DNA of 64,000 nt from an uncultured Prevotellaceae bacterium (GTDB taxonomy: Bacteria > Bacteroidota > Bacteroidia > Bacteroidales > Muribaculaceae). A program made the position numbers and the translations under genes. Where the stretch lies: assembly GCA_905210415.1 (NCBI GenBank), contig CAJLWM010000001.1:22101-86100 (forward strand), in the 5' to 3' direction. This document shows, in pieces, positions 25,749 through 35,997 of this stretch (the first letter of the stretch is position 1; the number at the start of each line of letters is the position of its first letter). Below the pieces are notes generated by a model that was not told where the DNA came from, ran no database searches, and worked only from the letters and a program-made list of their open reading frames with translations.

Positions 25749-25823
25749 GCAAGCTGTGAGTTAGGTTATATAATCATTCCTTGCCCATCAAGCAGGCGGA
25801 ATGATAGTTTCTACTCGATTTGA

Positions 25824-27479
25824 CTACTTACCGCTATGTTCATAGAAGAGAGTGCGAGAAGTTTGATCGCACACTTCTGCTGGACCAAAGTATTGGATTG
25901 GGCCAGGATACAAGTAGCAAGTGTTCATAGCCCATTCTTCGCGCTTTTCAGCAAATTTGCTGAATGGCTTGCCTTCAAGGTCAACAAGGGCCTTTTGGAT
26001 AACAGGCTTCATTTCGCCATTACGACGTTCCATATTCATCATCATAGTGATAGGAATACCACCAGCGATCCATTGAACAGATGGCTTAGTAAGATTGCGT
26101 ACTGATGACATATAGCCAGTAGCACCGCAGTCAACCAATTGTGCTGCATTGTAACCCAACGCGTAGCAGTAGTCAGCATCGAAGTTTGATGGAGCTGCGC
26201 AACGGCCTTCGTAACCAAAGAAGTGGTGAATTGGAGAGAACTTACCTACGTAGTTGCCCTCAGCCTTCATTTCCTTCAACTTGTTACCAACCATTTCGCT
26301 AAGCAACTTCTCTGTTTCGATGAGCGATACTTGCACGTTTCCGTGAGGGTCGCGGTCGAGAGTAAGCTGACGAGCAACACCTACAGGAAGGCTCTTGAAT
26401 GTAGCAGCGTTTGCAGCCGACAAGTTTGCGAATACAAATTCGCGTTGTGCAGCAGCTTCGAGTTCTGCAAATTCAGGATGAGCAGCAAGAAGGTCGTTAA
26501 GTTCTGCGATAAGCGACTTCATAGCTGGGATAAATTCGATAAGGCCTTCTGGGATGAGCACTGTACCGAAGTTGTCGCCATTAGCAGCACGCTTAGCAAC
26601 GACATTTGCGATATCAGCAACGATTTCATCAAGAGTCAAGTTCTTAGCTTCAACTTCTTCTGAAATGATGCAATAGTTAGGTTGTGTCTGCAAAGCACAT
26701 TCAAGAGCGATGTGAGAAGCCGAACGGCCCATCAACTTGATGAAGTGCCAGTATTTCTTGGCAGAGTTGCAGTCACGTTGGATATTACCGATAACTTCAG
26801 AGTATACCTTAGTGGCAGTGTCGAAACCGAAAGAAGTTTCAATCATTTCGTTCTTCAAGTCACCGTCGATAGTCTTAGGGCAACCAATCACTTGAACGCC
26901 AGCGTTCTTTGCCTTGTAGTATTCAGCAAGCACACATGCATTGGTGTTTGAGTCGTCACCACCAATAATTACTACTGCCTTGATATTTAGTTCTTTAAGA
27001 ATTACAAGTCCCTTTTCAAATTGCTCTGGTTTTTCAAGCTTAGTACGGCCAGAACCAATGATGTCGAAACCACCAGTGTTGCGATATTCGTCGATGATGT
27101 CGGCTGTAAGTTCTACATATTCGTGATCAACCAAACCGCCAGGACCCATAAGGAAGCCGTAAAGACGATTTGCCTTGTTGATTGCCTTAATACCATCAAA
27201 CAAACCACAGATTACATTATGTCCACCAGGAGCTTGACCGCCTGACAAAATAACACCTACATTAAATTGTGAGCCGCCCAACTTAGATTGTTTTGGATTC
27301 TTCTCGAATGTCAACTCTGGAAGGCCGTAAGTATTAGGGAATAAAGCCTTGATTTCTTCTTGGTTGGCTACTGACTGAGTTGGTTCTCCCTTAACAGCTG
27401 TCACTGCGCCCCACAATGATGAAGGCAATTTTGGCTGATACTGAGAACGAGCAATTTGCAATGCACTTTTTTTTGCCAT
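25824..27479 (-). CDS. pfp: Pyrophosphate-dependent phosphofructokinase
   Basis: A 551-aa long-form (plant-like/clade II) PPi:fructose-6-phosphate phosphotransferase, the reversible glycolytic step that uses pyrophosphate instead of ATP. It has the motifs [25 protein letters not shown] (Asp in the second GGD position, typical of PPi use) and [10 protein letters not shown], and the substrate segment [15 protein letters not shown]. Length and motifs match enzymes of Bacteroidales. It is a single gene with a terminator downstream. The upstream region to 27634 contains no clear consensus promoter. Confidence 0.96.
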   Translation of the reverse strand: MAKKSALQIARSQYQPKLPSSLWGAVTAVKGEPTQSVANQEEIKALFPNTYGLPELTFEKNPKQSKLGGSQFNVGVILSGGQAPGGHNVICGLFDGIKAINKANRLYGFLMGPGGLVDHEYVELTADIIDEYRNTGGFDIIGSGRTKLEKPEQFEKGLVILKELNIKAVVIIGGDDSNTNACVLAEYYKAKNAGVQVIGCPKTIDGDLKNEMIETSFGFDTATKVYSEVIGNIQRDCNSAKKYWHFIKLMGRSASHIALECALQTQPNYCIISEEVEAKNLTLDEIVADIANVVAKRAANGDNFGTVLIPEGLIEFIPAMKSLIAELNDLLAAHPEFAELEAAAQREFVFANLSAANAATFKSLPVGVARQLTLDRDPHGNVQVSLIETEKLLSEMVGNKLKEMKAEGNYVGKFSPIHHFFGYEGRCAAPSNFDADYCYALGYNAAQLVDCGATGYMSSVRNLTKPSVQWIAGGIPITMMMNMERRNGEMKPVIQKALVDLEGKPFSKFAEKREEWAMNTCYLYPGPIQYFGPAEVCDQTSRTLFYEHSGK

Positions 27480-27634
27480 TTTTTCTTCTTAATTTATTGT
27501 AGTTTAAACTTTCTCAAATTTTCCTCGCAAATTTCGTAAAAATTTATCACTTTAACAACATTTTTACGATATAATTTACTTTATTTTAGTGGTTTGTACC
27601 ACAAATCAACAGAATGCGCGTTCTGTATATTCTT

Positions 27635-28936
27635 TCAAATCATATTTTTTGCATCTCCTGCTAAAGCAATGCGCATTTTATCTTCCACAAGATATTTCTT
27701 CGCCATTTCATGCAAGCGTGCTGGCGTGATACTACGAATTTCTCTATACTGACGATTGAAATAATCAGGGTCTACGCCATAACTTATCGTGGAATCGACA
27801 TAACCGGCAAGCGCAAATGGGGTGTCGAGCGTCTTCACCAAATCGCTCAGCATATGGTTGCGCACCATCTGCAATTCTTCATTGCCAATTTTTTCTTCAC
27901 GCAATCGCGCCATCTCGTGCTTTATCTCATCTATCACGCTCTGCGTGTATTGCGAAGCGCATTCGGTGGATATGCCCACGTGTCCGTGCTCCTTTCGCCC
28001 GATAAGATATGCCTGGATTCCATAAGTGTAGCCCTTATCCTCGCGGATGTTGCTCATCAATCGACTGCCAAAATATCCGCCAAACGCCGTTACGAGTATA
28101 CGCAGCGCTATATAATCGGGATGCTCACGGCCAATTGCATCTATCGCGATAGCCACAGCCGTCTGCAGCGCATCGGGCTTGTCTACCACAGCATACATCT
28201 CGTTCTGTGGCTCAATATGCCAGCCTACAAGGGGCTCAAACTCTCTGTCCTGCCAGCCGCCGAAGTATTTTTCCACCAACGCAAGCACATCGTCGTCAAT
28301 CTTGCCCGACAGCACCACACGGCAGTTTCCAGGTGCGAAACGAGTCTCGTGGAAGCGACGCAAATCGTCGATGGTCACTTCTCTTATCACGTCTGCGCTC
28401 TTCTCCTGCGCCAAAGGCGAATCCTCGCCAAAACACATCTGACTCAATTTGCCTCCCGCTATCGCCGACACACGCTGCATTCTCACCGTGACATTTGCCA
28501 CAAGCCTATCCACAAGTTTGTCAAACTCTATCTGCGGAAATTGCGGCGTGGTGAGCATATCAAAGAAAATTGGCAGCAATTTACCCAAATTATCATTAGT
28601 GCTGCGCAACGATATCTTCATATTGTGGTCGCTCGTAGAGCCTGAAGAAATGGCTCCATAGAAGTCCATCTGCTCTGCGATTTCTTCTGCCGAATACTGG
28701 CTTGTACCCTTGGCGAGCATATAGTTGAGCAACTGCGCCACATAGCGCTTTGGCTGCTCAAACAATCCGCCACCAACATACACATCCACGCGGTTTACTT
28801 CCACTTCTCCGCCATTCACCACACACAGCTGCAGCCCGTTGGGCAATGTGCGCCATCCTGGCAAAGTGAGCGACAACTCGCCATACTCGTTAAGCACAGG
28901 CGCTTTTGTTCTATCTACCATCCAATCAAATCTCAT
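27635..28936 (-). CDS. M16-family peptidase-like protein lacking the zinc motif
   Basis: A 433-aa insulinase-fold protein. It has the typical TLPNGLQLCVVNGGEVEVNRVDVYVGGG start, and the C-terminal M16 half contains the conserved IREDKGYTYGI segment. At the place of the catalytic HxxEH helix the sequence reads YVAQLLNYMLAKGTSQYS, with neither histidine nor glutamate, so zinc catalysis is not expected. It resembles the inactive subunit of heterodimeric M16 peptidases. An active partner is not next to it. Its start overlaps the kdsB stop by 11 bases, and it is the last gene of the operon. Confidence 0.85.
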   Translation of the reverse strand: MRFDWMVDRTKAPVLNEYGELSLTLPGWRTLPNGLQLCVVNGGEVEVNRVDVYVGGGLFEQPKRYVAQLLNYMLAKGTSQYSAEEIAEQMDFYGAISSGSTSDHNMKISLRSTNDNLGKLLPIFFDMLTTPQFPQIEFDKLVDRLVANVTVRMQRVSAIAGGKLSQMCFGEDSPLAQEKSADVIREVTIDDLRRFHETRFAPGNCRVVLSGKIDDDVLALVEKYFGGWQDREFEPLVGWHIEPQNEMYAVVDKPDALQTAVAIAIDAIGREHPDYIALRILVTAFGGYFGSRLMSNIREDKGYTYGIQAYLIGRKEHGHVGISTECASQYTQSVIDEIKHEMARLREEKIGNEELQMVRNHMLSDLVKTLDTPFALAGYVDSTISYGVDPDYFNRQYREIRSITPARLHEMAKKYLVEDKMRIALAGDAKNMI

Positions 28937-29690
28937 TCTCTTTCAAAAGTCGTTCGGCGTTTTCCAAGTCGGCAGGAGTGTCAATGCCGATTGTGGCACA
29001 ATCGCTATATCCCACCTTAATCTTGTAGCCATTCTCTATCCAGCGCAACTGCTCAAGCGACTCAGCCAACTCAAGCGGAGATTGTGGCAAGCGTGTGATT
29101 TGCGCAAGCACATCTGCCTTGTAGGCATACATGCCTATGTGTGTATAGTATTGAGTCTTTTCAGCCCATTTTTCTGGTTCCACGCCACGCACGTATGGTA
29201 TCACCGAGCGCGAGAAAAGGCATGCGTTGCTGTTTTTGTCAACCACAACCTTTGGCGTGTTGGGATTTTGCAATTGATCAAACGAACGGCTCTTATCAAA
29301 CGGGCGCACCAATGTGGCTATTTGTGCCTCTTCATCGTCGAAACACTGCATGATAGCGCGCAACTGCTCTGGCTGGATAAATGGCTCATCGCCCTGAATG
29401 TTAATGATCACGTCTTCGCCATTGCCTGCTTTCAAATAAGCCTCGTAGCAGCGGTCGGTGCCACTACGATGCTCTGTGCTCGTCATCACGGCACGTCCGC
29501 CAAATTCCTGCACAGCATTATAGATGCGCTCATCGTCGGTAGCCACCAGCACACTGTCGAGCACCTTGCTCACCTGATTCCACACACGCTGTATCATATA
29601 CATTCCGCCAAGCGTTGCCAACGGTTTGCCCGGAAATCGTGTAGAGGCATATCTGGCAGGAATGATTCCTATAAATTTCAATTGTCCCAT
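28926..29690 (-). CDS. kdsB: 3-deoxy-manno-octulosonate cytidylyltransferase
   Basis: A 254-aa CMP-Kdo synthetase, which activates Kdo for lipopolysaccharide core synthesis. It begins with KFIGIIPARYASTRFPGKPL and has ATDDERIYNAV, STEHRSGTDR and NIQGDEPFIQPEQL (metal aspartate), then the late CATIGIDTPADLENAE. It has standard length and is soluble. It lies 17 bases after the NfeD-type protease gene and overlaps the M16-like gene. Confidence 0.97.
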   Translation of the reverse strand: MGQLKFIGIIPARYASTRFPGKPLATLGGMYMIQRVWNQVSKVLDSVLVATDDERIYNAVQEFGGRAVMTSTEHRSGTDRCYEAYLKAGNGEDVIINIQGDEPFIQPEQLRAIMQCFDDEEAQIATLVRPFDKSRSFDQLQNPNTPKVVVDKNSNACLFSRSVIPYVRGVEPEKWAEKTQYYTHIGMYAYKADVLAQITRLPQSPLELAESLEQLRWIENGYKIKVGYSDCATIGIDTPADLENAERLLKENEI

Positions 29691-29707
29691 TTTCTCAATA
29701 TTTATTG

Positions 29708-31099
29708 TCAGATTTTCTCAACATAGAGTTGAGTGTTTTCATATTTCACCACTTTTACTTTCTCACCAGCGTCGATAAAGTCGCCTGTTGAGACAGCATC
29801 CACCACCTCGCCATCAGCCATCTTCACCTTGCCGGCTGGGCGAAGCACGGTGCGAGCCACAGCCTCGCAGCCAACGTATGCGCTGATGTCGGTAGGCACA
29901 CCTATGTAGCCATCTTCCACGCGCTGCTCAAGTTGCAATGCCGACTTGCTCATAATGCCCCTGTCGCCAATCTTATGCGTGATATATAATATCAACACCA
30001 CGCCAAGCAGAAATCCTGCCATTACCACTATCATTGCCCACATAATATCACTGTTTGTTGAATAACCTAAGTCGATAGGAGAAACATTGTTGACCAGCGC
30101 CAAGAATAGCGAACCAAACACAAGCACGATGCCCGATATGCCCGTAACGCCAAATCCCGGCACAACAAATATCTCCAGCATTATGAGTATCACGCCCACA
30201 GCAAATGCTATGATTTCCCAACTCTGCGCAAGGCCGTCGATATATAGCGGCGAGAAATAGAGCACCGCTGCCACCACAGCCGCAAGCGACGGGAATCCCA
30301 TGCCTGGTGTCTGCAACTCAAAGTATATACCGCCAATGATTATCATTATCAGTATCGCCTGAACAGCGCCGCTACCAAAGAATCCTATGAGTTCGTCAAC
30401 GAAAGTAGGTGTGTAAGTGATCACATCATACGATGCGATTTTCAGACGGTTTTTTATCACGCCGTCAATCGATTCCTCCACGCCTTCGCAATAGTGAAAC
30501 TTCAGCGCTTCGGCGGTAGTGAATGTCACCACGCGTGTGCTGTCGTCGCCAATTTCGGGCACCGAGGTGCGAGGGTCCACCATAGCCTCGGCAAGCAGCG
30601 GATTGCGAAACCATTGCTTCACCGTGTCGCCCTTGGCATTCACTCGCATCACCTTGCCATGAGCCTGCGCCGTGCTGCGCATCATAGAGCGCATATACGA
30701 TTGATATTTGTCGGGCAACGCCTCTCCCGTGTCGTTCACCACGGTAGCAGCACCAATATTTGCGCCCTTACACATATATATACTATCGCATGCTATCGAA
30801 ACCAGCGCCCCCGCCGAAGCCGCATTATTGTCGATATATGCCACCACTGGCATCTTGCTCTGCAATATCATGGTGCGCATGCTATCGGCATGCTCAGTAG
30901 TGCCGCCATAGGTGTTGATGTGAAGAATCACCACGTCGGCGTTATTCTCAGCAGCCTGTTGGAATCCTTTCTGCAAATATCTCCACGAAGCACTTCCTAT
31001 CTCCGTATCAATCGGAATCACAGCCACAGTCTTTTTTGTTGCAGCCATCGAGAGAATAGCCACAACAGTGGCAATCAACATCAGAGCAGTTCTTTTCAT
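29708..31099 (-). CDS. NfeD-type membrane serine protease (ClpP-class, long form)
   Basis: A 463-aa protein. A signal peptide (MKRTALMLIATVVAILSMAA) leads to a ClpP/SppA-fold domain (about 20-200) with HINTYGGTTEHADSMR and the nucleophile serine in NNAASAGALVS. Several transmembrane helices follow (about 225-365), and then a C-terminal OB-fold NfeD domain. This long form is the stomatin-linked NfeD1b type. I place the start at 31099, because the longer frame to 31144 adds a basic stretch before the signal peptide and overlaps the upstream gene. The gap to that gene is then 16 bases. No stomatin gene is adjacent. Confidence 0.9.
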   Translation of the reverse strand: MKRTALMLIATVVAILSMAATKKTVAVIPIDTEIGSASWRYLQKGFQQAAENNADVVILHINTYGGTTEHADSMRTMILQSKMPVVAYIDNNAASAGALVSIACDSIYMCKGANIGAATVVNDTGEALPDKYQSYMRSMMRSTAQAHGKVMRVNAKGDTVKQWFRNPLLAEAMVDPRTSVPEIGDDSTRVVTFTTAEALKFHYCEGVEESIDGVIKNRLKIASYDVITYTPTFVDELIGFFGSGAVQAILIMIIIGGIYFELQTPGMGFPSLAAVVAAVLYFSPLYIDGLAQSWEIIAFAVGVILIMLEIFVVPGFGVTGISGIVLVFGSLFLALVNNVSPIDLGYSTNSDIMWAMIVVMAGFLLGVVLILYITHKIGDRGIMSKSALQLEQRVEDGYIGVPTDISAYVGCEAVARTVLRPAGKVKMADGEVVDAVSTGDFIDAGEKVKVVKYENTQLYVEKI

Positions 31100-31115
31100 G
31101 ACATTAAGTTTTTTA

Positions 31116-32162
31116 TCAGTTTTGGTTTTCCTTTTCCTTATCACCCTTTAGCCATAACGGTGCCACCACTGCGCCCATCACCAAGAACACATAGTAGCTG
31201 AAAATGCGCCATAGCAACGCCAGCACCAGCGCCAACGAGCCCGAGGCTATCATATCGCCATAGAAATCGCTGAATAGCCACTCACCCACTCCGCTACCGC
31301 CAGGTGTTGGACACGCTATCAGCACAAGCCACACCACCGTTTGACGGGCAAAGACGAGCAGTTGGTCAAGATTGTCGATAAATGCATACATCAACGCATT
31401 TATTATCATAAATCGGCATAGCCACGACATTGTGGTAACGCCAATACACTTCAACCACCACGATAGCGGATGCGCGCGTAATTCCTTCGAGGCATTCACC
31501 ATATTACTTCCGAGTCCTATCGCCTTATCATGCCAGCGACGCAAACCCCACAGCGAGAATGTCTTGTCGAGCAACATATATATCCATTGGGGCCACACCA
31601 CCACGCCAAGAAACATCAGCACCGTGCCGGCAACCACCGAAAAATATATCAGGCCTATCAAAAGACCTGGGTCCATCATCCACTGCACATTCAGCGGACT
31701 CACCAAATCGTGCCACGAAGAAAACAATAGCACCAGCGGACGGCTCATCACGCAGAAGACTCCATCAAATATCACAGTGCTGAGCATCAACGTTGTGCCA
31801 CGACCCATGGAAATGCCATAGCGGTGCATAAACACCATCGACAGACCACTGCCGCCTACAGAACTCGGTGTGACTGCCGATGAAAACTCGCACATCACAC
31901 ACACCTTGAATGCTTGTGCCCACGTGAGGTCGCCATTAGTGATCAGTCGGTATCGCCACACATAGCCAAGTTCTCGTCCGCACAGCAACAATACTGCCAA
32001 TGCCACTCCAAACCAAGCCCTTGGCGTCATCACTATTTCCTCCCAATGAAAATCGCCAAGTTGATCAGCGAAAATCCACCATGTGACACCCAAACCTATC
32101 ACTACCGGCAACAAAAGCCTATACCACTTATAAGGTAATTTATTACTATTATTTTCTTTCAT
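31116..32162 (-). CDS. Lysylphosphatidylglycerol synthase transmembrane / flippase-like protein
   Basis: A 348-aa integral membrane protein with about eight hydrophobic segments. It matches the UPF0104/LPG-synthase TM region (for example EFSSAVTPSSVGGSGLSM and CPTPGGSGVGEWLF, the repeated P-x-x-x-G-G-x-G motif). The catalytic acyltransferase domain of MprF is missing, so it is likely a lipid flippase or transporter. Its mRNA is predicted to be leaderless. It is the first gene of the unit with the NfeD protease, kdsB and the M16-like gene. Confidence 0.88.
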   Translation of the reverse strand: MKENNSNKLPYKWYRLLLPVVIGLGVTWWIFADQLGDFHWEEIVMTPRAWFGVALAVLLLCGRELGYVWRYRLITNGDLTWAQAFKVCVMCEFSSAVTPSSVGGSGLSMVFMHRYGISMGRGTTLMLSTVIFDGVFCVMSRPLVLLFSSWHDLVSPLNVQWMMDPGLLIGLIYFSVVAGTVLMFLGVVVWPQWIYMLLDKTFSLWGLRRWHDKAIGLGSNMVNASKELRAHPLSWWLKCIGVTTMSWLCRFMIINALMYAFIDNLDQLLVFARQTVVWLVLIACPTPGGSGVGEWLFSDFYGDMIASGSLALVLALLWRIFSYYVFLVMGAVVAPLWLKGDKEKENQN

Positions 32163-32167
32163 TATTG

Positions 32168-32175
32168 CAAAGATA
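32168..32175 (-). promoter_or_regulatory. Promoter giving a leaderless transcript
   Basis: The minus strand reads TATCTTTG (TAnnTTTG) with only five bases before the ATG at 32162. The expected start site therefore falls on or just before the start codon. Confidence 0.6.
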
Positions 32176-32348
32176 ACAACTATTCACCAACAGACAACTG
32201 CTTATTAATTCATTTTTTCGCCGCTCTCATTATATTCTCAACGGCTCTGACTTTCACCTCAAATCCATCAAAGTTAATCTTTGTTAATACTATTAATACA
32301 TTTATGTATTTTTTGCCATTTTACTTCATTTTCTTTACCAAAATTCAC

Positions 32349-32356
32349 TATTTTTG
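32349..32356 (+). promoter_or_regulatory. Promoter of the modular surface protein
   Basis: TATTTTTG matches TAnnTTTG, 46 bases before the ATG at 32403. The upstream AT-rich stretch has no strong TTTG box. Confidence 0.55.
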
Positions 32357-32402
32357 TAGAAATATCATCTTTTTCTAACTCAGTATTATAAAATCAGAAG
32401 CT

Positions 32403-35400
32403 ATGAAAAAAAATTTATTCACTTTGTTACTTTGTGCAGGCGCTTTCACAATGTCGGCACAATACACAAGCAATTCTCCACACTCTATTGTTGCAAAGTC
32501 GCAATTCGACAAAGTGGCGCTATCGTGGAGCGCGCCTACCGATGCCATCGAGCTTAAATGGCACGACGGCGAGGACTACAATGGCGACGATGGCAAGAAA
32601 AAGCCCGATGGCTCTATACAAGTGACCACCGCGGCAAAATTCTCTGCCGACGACATCAAGCAGTATGCGGGTAGCACAGTGCAAGAAATCAACTATTTCG
32701 AGTATCGCAATGTGTTTGAAGCATACATTCGCATCTACGAGGACGGCAAACTTGCCTATGAGCAGAAAGCCGATTTATCTAACTACAAGAAGAATTCATG
32801 GCGCAAAACCACTCTCCAAAAGCCTTACACCATTCCTGCCGGCAAGGAGATAATGTTTGCTATAAAATACGTATACGGTTATAATCAAGAACTCACAGCC
32901 ATCTGCGACCGCAGCGCCACAGTAGGCAAGGGAAATATGATTTCTTACGATGATGGCAAAACGTGGAAATCAACAGGTTCGGGCGACTACCTTATCACTG
33001 CCGTGGTGAGCAACCCATCCACCGGACAACCCGACGGATACAATGTATATCGCGATGGCGCTAAGGTAAACACCGAAGCAATCACCAATAATAGCTACAC
33101 CGTGAGTGACAATACCGACGGTTCTCACTCATTTGTTGTATCGGCAATCTATGGGGCTGACGAGGTGAAATCTTACAGCGTAAATGCCACCACCACTCAA
33201 ATCAGCAATATGACGGCAGCCGTTTCTTCAATAACAGCCACCGTTAAGGACGGCATCAACGGCACCATCTCATGGACTGCACCTCTTTCGCGCAGCAACG
33301 AAATCACTTGGAGCAACAAGCAGGCGAGCGCGAGCATCGGCGGTACAAGCGCCACCGCCCCTAAGGTGTGGATCAAGCAGGAATTCGACGCCAACGACCT
33401 CGTGGCTTACCCTAACCACCAGATTACTGCCATCAATGCCTATATCACTGAGAAAGCCATCAATTCGGTGACAGTATTTGTAATCAAGAATGGCGTGATT
33501 GACTATTCGCAACCAATAGCCGACGTAAGCGGCATCACAGCCAATGCTTGGGCAAAATTCACTCTCACCACCCCTTATAAATTTGAGGCTGGCAACACCT
33601 ATGCATTTGGATGCTACTATACACACACTGCTAAGGCTCACCCTGTGGGTGTAGACAACTCGTCTGCAGTAGAAAACAAGGGCAACACTTTCTCTGTATC
33701 TTCGCCTTCAAGCAGCGATTTCAATAAAACTAAGCCATCTTGGAAGACACTGACAAGTGGCAAAATCGCGGGTAACTTTATGCTTACCGCCGATATCGAA
33801 GCAGTGGGCGAAGTTTCTCCAGCAGAAGCTACTGCCGCTTACGACGTCTACCGCAACGGCGAATTGGTGGCTGAAAACACCACTGCCAACTCTTTCAGCG
33901 ACGTAGTCACCGACCTTGGAATATCGCAATATTCGGTTGTGGCAAAGACTGCTTCGGGCAAAGTTTCAAATCCTAAAAACATCTTTGTGGTTTACTCCAA
34001 CCCTGCAAGCATAATTCCTCCACAAATCACAGCATCAAACTTCGATGCCGACACTAAGAAGGTGTCACTTGCTTGGTCAAACGACGTAATTGACCTTAAG
34101 CGCTACAACAAACCAACTTATATCATCGGTTTCAACGAGGATATGCCTTTACTCTATGGCACAAAATTCACCAAAGAAGAAATGAAGCCATACGTTGGAT
34201 ACAAGTTCAGCAAAATCACATTCGGCATCGGCGACGAAATTGGCGAATTCAAGGTAGAAATATATGCCGACAAGCAAGCTATTTTCTCATACACCATTCC
34301 ACAAGGCGGTGTTACTCCAATGAACTTGTACACACTTTCGCTGGATGAAGATATCACCATCCCTGCCGACAAGGACATCTATATTGTTTACAATGCCACC
34401 CTGCCTTCTGGCAAGAGTCCTATAATCCTCGACGGCGGACCGGCTGTGGCAAACGGTGCAATGATTAGCTACAACAATGGTTTCACTTGGCTGAAACTCG
34501 GCACAATCTCGCAAGACTACAACGACTACAACATCGTGATTGGCGCAACCATCATACCAAACAATGCGAAAGCCCCACGAGCAACAGCTACTGCAACGAA
34601 GTCTGTTAAGCTAAATAGCAACGGTGAAATCACTCCGCTTCAGCCTCTCGGCATCGAAAGCGACATCAGAGAAATGGCTCCTGCTACTGCAGAACCCGAC
34701 ACTAAGCCAACCGTGGTGGGTCAACGCATCTATCGCAACAGCGAATTGATAGAAGAAAGCACAACCGGAACATTTACTGAAACGCTCGCCGACTACGGCA
34801 CTTACACCTACGCCGTGAGCAACGTGTATTCAAACGGTTGGGAATCTGACACCACCGACCCATTCTCGGTCAACTATGGTGCACCTCAAGTTCCTGAAGC
34901 GCCATACGCACTCACTGGCACCGCCAGCGGCAACGACCTGGTTCTCACTTGGGAAGACACTCAAGCTGAGGCCTCACTGCTCAAAAAGCACAATGGCACC
35001 GTCAGCATCACCATCGGTATGACATCGACAAATCCTGTGGGCTACCATGCTGCCAAGTTCACTGCCAAGGAATTGAAAGACGCCAATAAAGTAGGTGAAA
35101 ATATCACATACGTGAGATTCCACCTCTCTTCTACCGACATTAAGACTTCTTCAGTATTCGTTATGCACAACGGTAGCATCATTTATGAGCAACCAGTTGC
35201 CGTTACAAGCCTCAACTTAGGATGGAACAACATCAGATTGGATCAACCAGTCGCCATTCCAGAAGGCACTGACGTGGCATTTGGTTACCACATCACTTAC
35301 GACAAGGGTATTAAGCCTTGCACTCTCGATAGCGGCCCCGCAATTTCGGGTTACGGAGATTTGATTTCGGCGTCAGCTTCTGATGGATATTGGTATTCTC

Positions 35401-35882
35401 TTCTCAAAAAGTACAAATTCAACAACAACTTTATGGTTGAAGCCATTTGCCAGAAAGAAAGCGTGTCAGTGACACCTACCGAATCAGCCAATCTCGACCT
35501 CGCGTCAGAAAGCTACTATAATGTTTACTGCAACGGTGCGCTCAAGCAATCGAATATTGCCGAAAAGACCTACACTGTGAAAGATGCAGAGACAGGCTCT
35601 TACACCGTCACTTATGTTGACAAAGGCGTGGAATCATCAGAATCAAACTCTGTCCTTTACCAGTCATCCGGCCTCAATGATGTGAATGCCGACAACGCCA
35701 TCCTATACGACGCAGCATCACAAACTGTGACCCTGAACAAGGCTACCGACGTGACAGTCTACTCTGCAGCCGGCATAGCAATGATTACCGCCAAAGAAGC
35801 CACTTCTGTTAGCCTCAAGAGTCTTGACGCTGGCGTATATATCGTGAAGGCTGGCAACAAGACTTTGAAAGTCATCAAATAA
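32403..35882 (+). CDS. Large modular secreted surface protein with T9SS-like C-terminus
   Basis: A 1159-aa protein with signal peptide MKKNLFTLLLCAGAFTMSAQ. Four diverged modules of about 140-170 aa lie near 45-205, 290-465, 560-720 and 850-1020. Each has a carbohydrate-binding-like beta pattern such as FSADDIKQYAG, IRIYEDGKLAYEQ and IPAGKEIMFAIKY, and then a conserved glycine-rich ISYDDGKTW-type end. Fibronectin-like linkers ('YNVYRDGAKVNTEAIT', 'YDVYRNGELVAENTT') join them. The last ~75 residues (VYSAAGIAMITAKEA, LDAGVYIVKAGNKTLKVIK) fit a type IX secretion C-terminal signal. No catalytic site is visible; it could be an adhesin or glycan-binding protein. It has its own promoter and terminator. 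Confidence 0.8.
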   Translation: MKKNLFTLLLCAGAFTMSAQYTSNSPHSIVAKSQFDKVALSWSAPTDAIELKWHDGEDYNGDDGKKKPDGSIQVTTAAKFSADDIKQYAGSTVQEINYFEYRNVFEAYIRIYEDGKLAYEQKADLSNYKKNSWRKTTLQKPYTIPAGKEIMFAIKYVYGYNQELTAICDRSATVGKGNMISYDDGKTWKSTGSGDYLITAVVSNPSTGQPDGYNVYRDGAKVNTEAITNNSYTVSDNTDGSHSFVVSAIYGADEVKSYSVNATTTQISNMTAAVSSITATVKDGINGTISWTAPLSRSNEITWSNKQASASIGGTSATAPKVWIKQEFDANDLVAYPNHQITAINAYITEKAINSVTVFVIKNGVIDYSQPIADVSGITANAWAKFTLTTPYKFEAGNTYAFGCYYTHTAKAHPVGVDNSSAVENKGNTFSVSSPSSSDFNKTKPSWKTLTSGKIAGNFMLTADIEAVGEVSPAEATAAYDVYRNGELVAENTTANSFSDVVTDLGISQYSVVAKTASGKVSNPKNIFVVYSNPASIIPPQITASNFDADTKKVSLAWSNDVIDLKRYNKPTYIIGFNEDMPLLYGTKFTKEEMKPYVGYKFSKITFGIGDEIGEFKVEIYADKQAIFSYTIPQGGVTPMNLYTLSLDEDITIPADKDIYIVYNATLPSGKSPIILDGGPAVANGAMISYNNGFTWLKLGTISQDYNDYNIVIGATIIPNNAKAPRATATATKSVKLNSNGEITPLQPLGIESDIREMAPATAEPDTKPTVVGQRIYRNSELIEESTTGTFTETLADYGTYTYAVSNVYSNGWESDTTDPFSVNYGAPQVPEAPYALTGTASGNDLVLTWEDTQAEASLLKKHNGTVSITIGMTSTNPVGYHAAKFTAKELKDANKVGENITYVRFHLSSTDIKTSSVFVMHNGSIIYEQPVAVTSLNLGWNNIRLDQPVAIPEGTDVAFGYHITYDKGIKPCTLDSGPAISGYGDLISASASDGYWYSLLKKYKFNNNFMVEAICQKESVSVTPTESANLDLASESYYNVYCNGALKQSNIAEKTYTVKDAETGSYTVTYVDKGVESSESNSVLYQSSGLNDVNADNAILYDAASQTVTLNKATDVTVYSAAGIAMITAKEATSVSLKSLDAGVYIVKAGNKTLKVIK

Positions 35883-35894
35883 TTCTCATTAACG

Positions 35895-35920
35895 GCCCAA
35901 TAACCGATTTTGGTTTAAAA
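35895..35920. repeat. Solo end-motif of the dispersed repeat (copy D)
   Basis: The segment CAATAACCGATTTTGGTTTA matches the terminal inverted repeat of element A (core AATGACCGATTTGGG) with a few changes. It lies between the surface protein stop and its terminator. No internal part of the element is present. Confidence 0.4.
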
Positions 35921-35922
35921 CA

Positions 35923-35955
35923 GGGGTTGCGTCACCATGGCGCAACCCTTTTCTT
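35923..35955 (+). terminator. Terminator of the surface protein gene
   Basis: GGGTTGCG (35924-35931) pairs with CGCAACCC (35941-35948) and is followed by TTTTCTTTT. It lies about 40 bases after the stop at 35882. Confidence 0.85.
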
Positions 35956-35975
35956 TTAGCCCGATTCGCGCATTA

Positions 35976-35997
35976 GGATAATGACCGATTTAGGCTT
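35976..35997. repeat. Solo end-motif of the dispersed repeat (copy E)
   Basis: GGATAATGACCGATTTAGGC again matches the terminal repeat core AATGACCGATTTGGG of element A. It stands alone, about 150 bases before the tRNA promoter. The surrounding bases 35956-36140 hold no gene. Confidence 0.4.

Noticed and set aside
31100..31144. N-terminal extension of the NfeD-type protease
   Set aside because: It would put a basic stretch before a good signal peptide and overlap the upstream gene. The ATG at 31099 is better.
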